Positions 61,692 through 64,000 of a stretch of DNA of 64,000 bases are shown in pieces; the first letter of the stretch is position 1, and every line of letters starts with the position of its first letter. The stretch covers positions 37,034,749 through 37,098,748 of the forward strand of contig OX463807.1 in assembly GCA_949825045.1 (NCBI GenBank). The letters run 5' to 3'. The translations under genes and the position numbers were made by a program. Under the pieces are notes generated by a model that saw only the letters and a program-made list of their open reading frames with translations, was not told the DNA's origin and made no database searches. Source of the stretch: Argyresthia goedartella (taxonomy: Eukaryota > Arthropoda > Insecta > Lepidoptera > Argyresthiidae).

Positions 61692-63261
61692 ATGGCGAAC
61701 AGGAAAATGTAAGTAATCACGATGTTTACATTATACTACTGACAATTTAGGGTTTATAAACATGTTATAGTATTGTTCTATCATGTCGTCATACGTATTT
61801 AGAAATAAAAAGGCAAATTTGAGGGTAGCTGTAAGTTTTATGTACCGTTCCATTATTTGAGCAGTAGGAACATAAGCACATGTAATTTTTATACATTAGG
61901 AACTTTATTTTATCTGTATTGCCTCGTAATTATGATAATATTTTATTGCAGATTGAATGTGTATCAGATAATCTCTCAGGTGGAAGAAGATGACGACTTG
62001 TTTGCGGCTGATATTTTCATCACACCTCCTGAAAATTGGCAAAATAGCGACGAAGATAGCGGTGACGAAGAGTTTGCAAGTATAAATAATTTGTCTAGAC
62101 ATCAGTTACTATCAGAAGCTGAACTCCGAGTCACTAGATCGTTTCGAGCTGAATCTAGGATAGTGCATGAGGTCGTTGGAGATGAACAAGAAGTTGAACC
62201 AACACTTCCACATCGTCAGTGACGAAGCCTTCACAGCCCATATCCTCTTCGACGGCTACACCGCCACCGCCAAAAAGAAAACGTGTTGAAGTCAAAAGAA
62301 AGTGGTGGTTTGTAGATATTCCAGAAAAGGCTGAGAAAGAATACTGTGAACGAGATTTCCTGGAAAACCTGGAAAATTTGGAAAAAACTATTCTTTTATG
62401 AAGACGTGTTCGAATTACAGCGCTCAGAAACTGAAAAAAATGCGATTCAGAAGGGTAAACATGCATTCCGTGTTACTACAACGGATATGAAATACTTTAT
62501 AGCCATTCTCTTATTGTCGGGATATAACAGTGTATCGAGATACAGAATGTATTGGGAACAAAGAGTTGACTGCAGTTTTCCAACAGTGGTAGCTATTATG
62601 TCAAGAAATCAATTTGAAGACTTGCTGCGTTATTTCCATGTTGCCGACAATAATAATCTTGGTCCTAATGATAAGTTTGCTAAAGTTTGCGCCCTCTATG
62701 GAATCTGCTCAATGCACGATAGGTAAAGTATTACCCTGGAGATAGAAATTTGAGCATTGACGAATCTATGATTCCATATTTTGGGAAACATAGTACTAAG
62801 CAGCATATCCATGGAAAGCCAATCAAATTTGGATATAAAAATTGGTCTATTTGTACGCGACTTGGATATTTGATTTATGGTGAGCTGTATCAGGGAGCTA
62901 GTACCGGAAATACCCATCCTGAGTTAGGTGTTGGTGCCTCAGTTGTTCTGGATCTAATATCAAAGCTGCCACAAGGTAGCTACAGTTTTTATTTCGATAA
63001 TTTTTTTACATCCTTACCGCTGCTTGAGGAGTTACAAAAAATCGGTCACGATGGAACAGGGACTATACGAGCTAACCGAACTGAGAAAGCACCTCTCAAA
63101 GATCTGCAAGAAATGAAGAAAATAAGCAGAGGACAAACAAAATAAACAAACTCGATGTGGTTTATGCCACAAAAACACAACCATGAAGTGTATCAAATGT
63201 AATGTTGCCTTACATAGCAAATGTTCTATGATTTTTCATACTCAAAAACACACGCAATTGT
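61692..63261 (+). pseudogene. piggyBac transposase, spliced and degenerate
   Basis: The transposase cuts and pastes the element at TTAA. Exon 1 is ATG 61,692 to 61,708 (MANRK). An intron of 243 nt follows, and exon 2 opens with an acidic N-terminus (EEDDDLFAADIFITPPENW, about 61,980-62,040). A Lys/Arg patch (PPPPKRKRVEVKRKWW) lies at about 62,265-62,310. The catalytic region reads MKYFIAILLLSGYNSVSRYR, NLSIDESMIPYFGKH (first Asp at 62,759-62,761) and SFYFDNFFTSLPLLEEL (second Asp near 62,997). Lesions: frame changes near 62,200-62,220, near 62,380-62,395 and near 62,710-62,730. A large internal deletion after KKISRG (about 63,133) removes the third catalytic Asp and the insertion domain. The C-terminal Cys/His-rich end (RCGLCHK, MKCIKCNVALHSKC) survives to a TAG near 63,259. 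Confidence 0.85.
61709..61951 (+). other. Probable intron in piggyBac transposase
   Basis: The 5' site is GTAAGT directly after codon bases AAAAT, and the 3' site is TTTTATTGCAG. Joining at these sites keeps frame and puts the piggyBac-like acidic N-terminus after MANRK. No ATG is available in frame just upstream of exon 2. Confidence 0.65.
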
Positions 63262-63539
63262 AGTTTTAAGTAATAATTATAAGATTTAAAACTTCGTACA
63301 ATAAATAAAAAGAAAATACAATCGTTTTATTTCCCAACGAAATCCATAGCCACTGACAGTATCTTACATGTATGTTTAATCCTAGTGTTCCATTATTGGA
63401 ACGGTTACAAAACTAAAAATCTAAATGAGATTACATTTTTTTTGGTATGTAGTTCTCATTATACATCTATAAACATGCTCCGATACGATTTTCATAAAAA
63501 TTGGACTTGTTTTACTATGGTTGGGATGATACGGGTTAA

Positions 63540-64000
63540 GACACGTAAATTCAGCGTAACTACTTAGTTCACTAGATTGATAACGTAGCGTGTGTGTAGG
63601 TTTAATTCTAACGGATTTCAGGTCATCCACAGGCATTCTACAGCGAAGTAAACTTCACTCTAAACAGGGGCGATGAGCGTCCCTGAATGATGCGACCAGG
63701 GTCTGTACTACAATGTCAAATCAATCCGAATTGTACAAATCCATCTTTTAATCGGGGTATGCGAGTAGTTCTCTAGTCCATGAGTAAGAAGAAGTCTAAG
63801 TCCTATGTGCTTACGACAAAGGTATGAACCAGATAGTACTCAAAGCAGTGACAGCCTTTGGAAAATGGAAAGCACAAGTTCGTTCGAATTCCAATGCAGT
63901 AAGAATGATCGAACTTCTGAATCGGAGGCTTTTCAGAAGGGGATAATGACTGCTAATAAACCTTAGGCGGTGAAGAATCTAGCAGAGTGTTCTTATAGTA
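63540..64000. other. No gene recognised
   Basis: This is the right flank of the piggyBac element. No recognisable frame, repeat or RNA. Confidence 0.4.

Larger units (their letters stand above)
61486..63539 (+). mobile_element. piggyBac-type DNA transposon, both ends present
   Basis: TTAA target sites lie at 61,486-61,489 and 63,536-63,539. The terminal inverted repeats start CCCATATCATCC on the left, and CCCGTATCATCC on the right (read inward), with one mismatch. Just inside each end is a direct subterminal repeat, CCTAGTGTTCCATT (about 61,500 and about 63,383), followed by an ACGGTTA block. Length is 2,046 bp without the target sites. The transposase inside is broken, so this copy could only move if supplied in trans. 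Confidence 0.9.

Noticed and set aside
61857..62222. piggyBac transposase starting upstream of exon 2 without splicing
   Set aside because: The in-frame upstream part has no ATG and encodes a hydrophobic, non-piggyBac stretch that fits an intron; the splice sites give a better start.

Overview
The window looks like a transposon-dense, gene-poor stretch of an insect nuclear genome, most likely a moth or butterfly. It is AT-rich. I recognise no host gene with confidence; the only weak candidate is a short coiled-coil exon-like frame at 54.03 kb. What can be read is mobile DNA: many LINEs (non-LTR retrotransposons) of the CR1/L2/Jockey type, tRNA-headed SINEs, RTE, Helitron, BEL/Pao and piggyBac remnants, and short interspersed repeats. 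The Lepidoptera assignment rests on this mix and on a repeat carrying GGTCAAGTGCGAGTC and GGGTTCCGTACC, and is an inference. Letters A-H below are my own labels for LINE families or copies.

Layout. 0-2.2 kb: decayed LINE F. 2.9-5.1 kb: LINE copy A, a 5'-truncated sister of copy B at 38-42 kb. 5.1-9 kb: short repeats and a SINE. 9.0-12.3 kb: decayed LINE of family C. 12.4-12.8 kb: 3' end of LINE G, with a string of small hairpins. 13-18.2 kb: SINE and hairpin repeats, including a 0.4 kb direct pair and a 0.4 kb inverted pair. 18,562-23,292: a 4.7 kb near-perfect palindrome (2,356-bp arms, 19-bp spacer) carrying RTE and Helitron/Pif1-helicase fragments, followed by a 161-bp copy of its own centre. 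24.4-29.6 kb: LINE D, the best preserved element, with ORF1 and an ORF2 broken by one frameshift. 29.6-33.7 kb, minus strand: LINE C, tail to tail with D; its ORF2 is open but has lost the catalytic YADD region through an in-frame deletion. 33.8-34.7 kb: BEL/Pao integrase remnant. 36.8-37.6 kb: minus-strand LINE E fragment. 38.0-42.0 kb: LINE B. 42-47 kb: SINEs and repeats. 47.4-48.5 kb: Helitron N-terminal fragment. 48.7-49.1 kb: LINE C-family fragment. 49.4-50.05 kb: a small element with long terminal inverted repeats. 51-54 kb: repeats and unrecognised DNA. 54.4-56.4 kb: LINE E. 56.6-57.1 kb: minus-strand LINE H end. 58-60.4 kb: SINEs. 61,486-63,539: a complete but dead piggyBac element with TTAA target sites and an apparent intron.

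How the parts relate. The LINEs carry the enzymes for target-primed reverse transcription (endonuclease plus reverse transcriptase) and end in AATAAA followed by a family-specific short tandem repeat instead of poly(A). Families B, E and F also share a covarying stem-loop in the 3' UTR, a plausible signal by which each reverse transcriptase recognises its own RNA. SINEs presumably borrow LINE machinery; two copies of one SINE family contain nested LINE E tails.

The observations I would check first are the palindrome, the shared LINE 3' hairpin, the covarying hairpin in the 0.4 kb repeat, the piggyBac intron, and the open LINE C frame lacking its catalytic motif.
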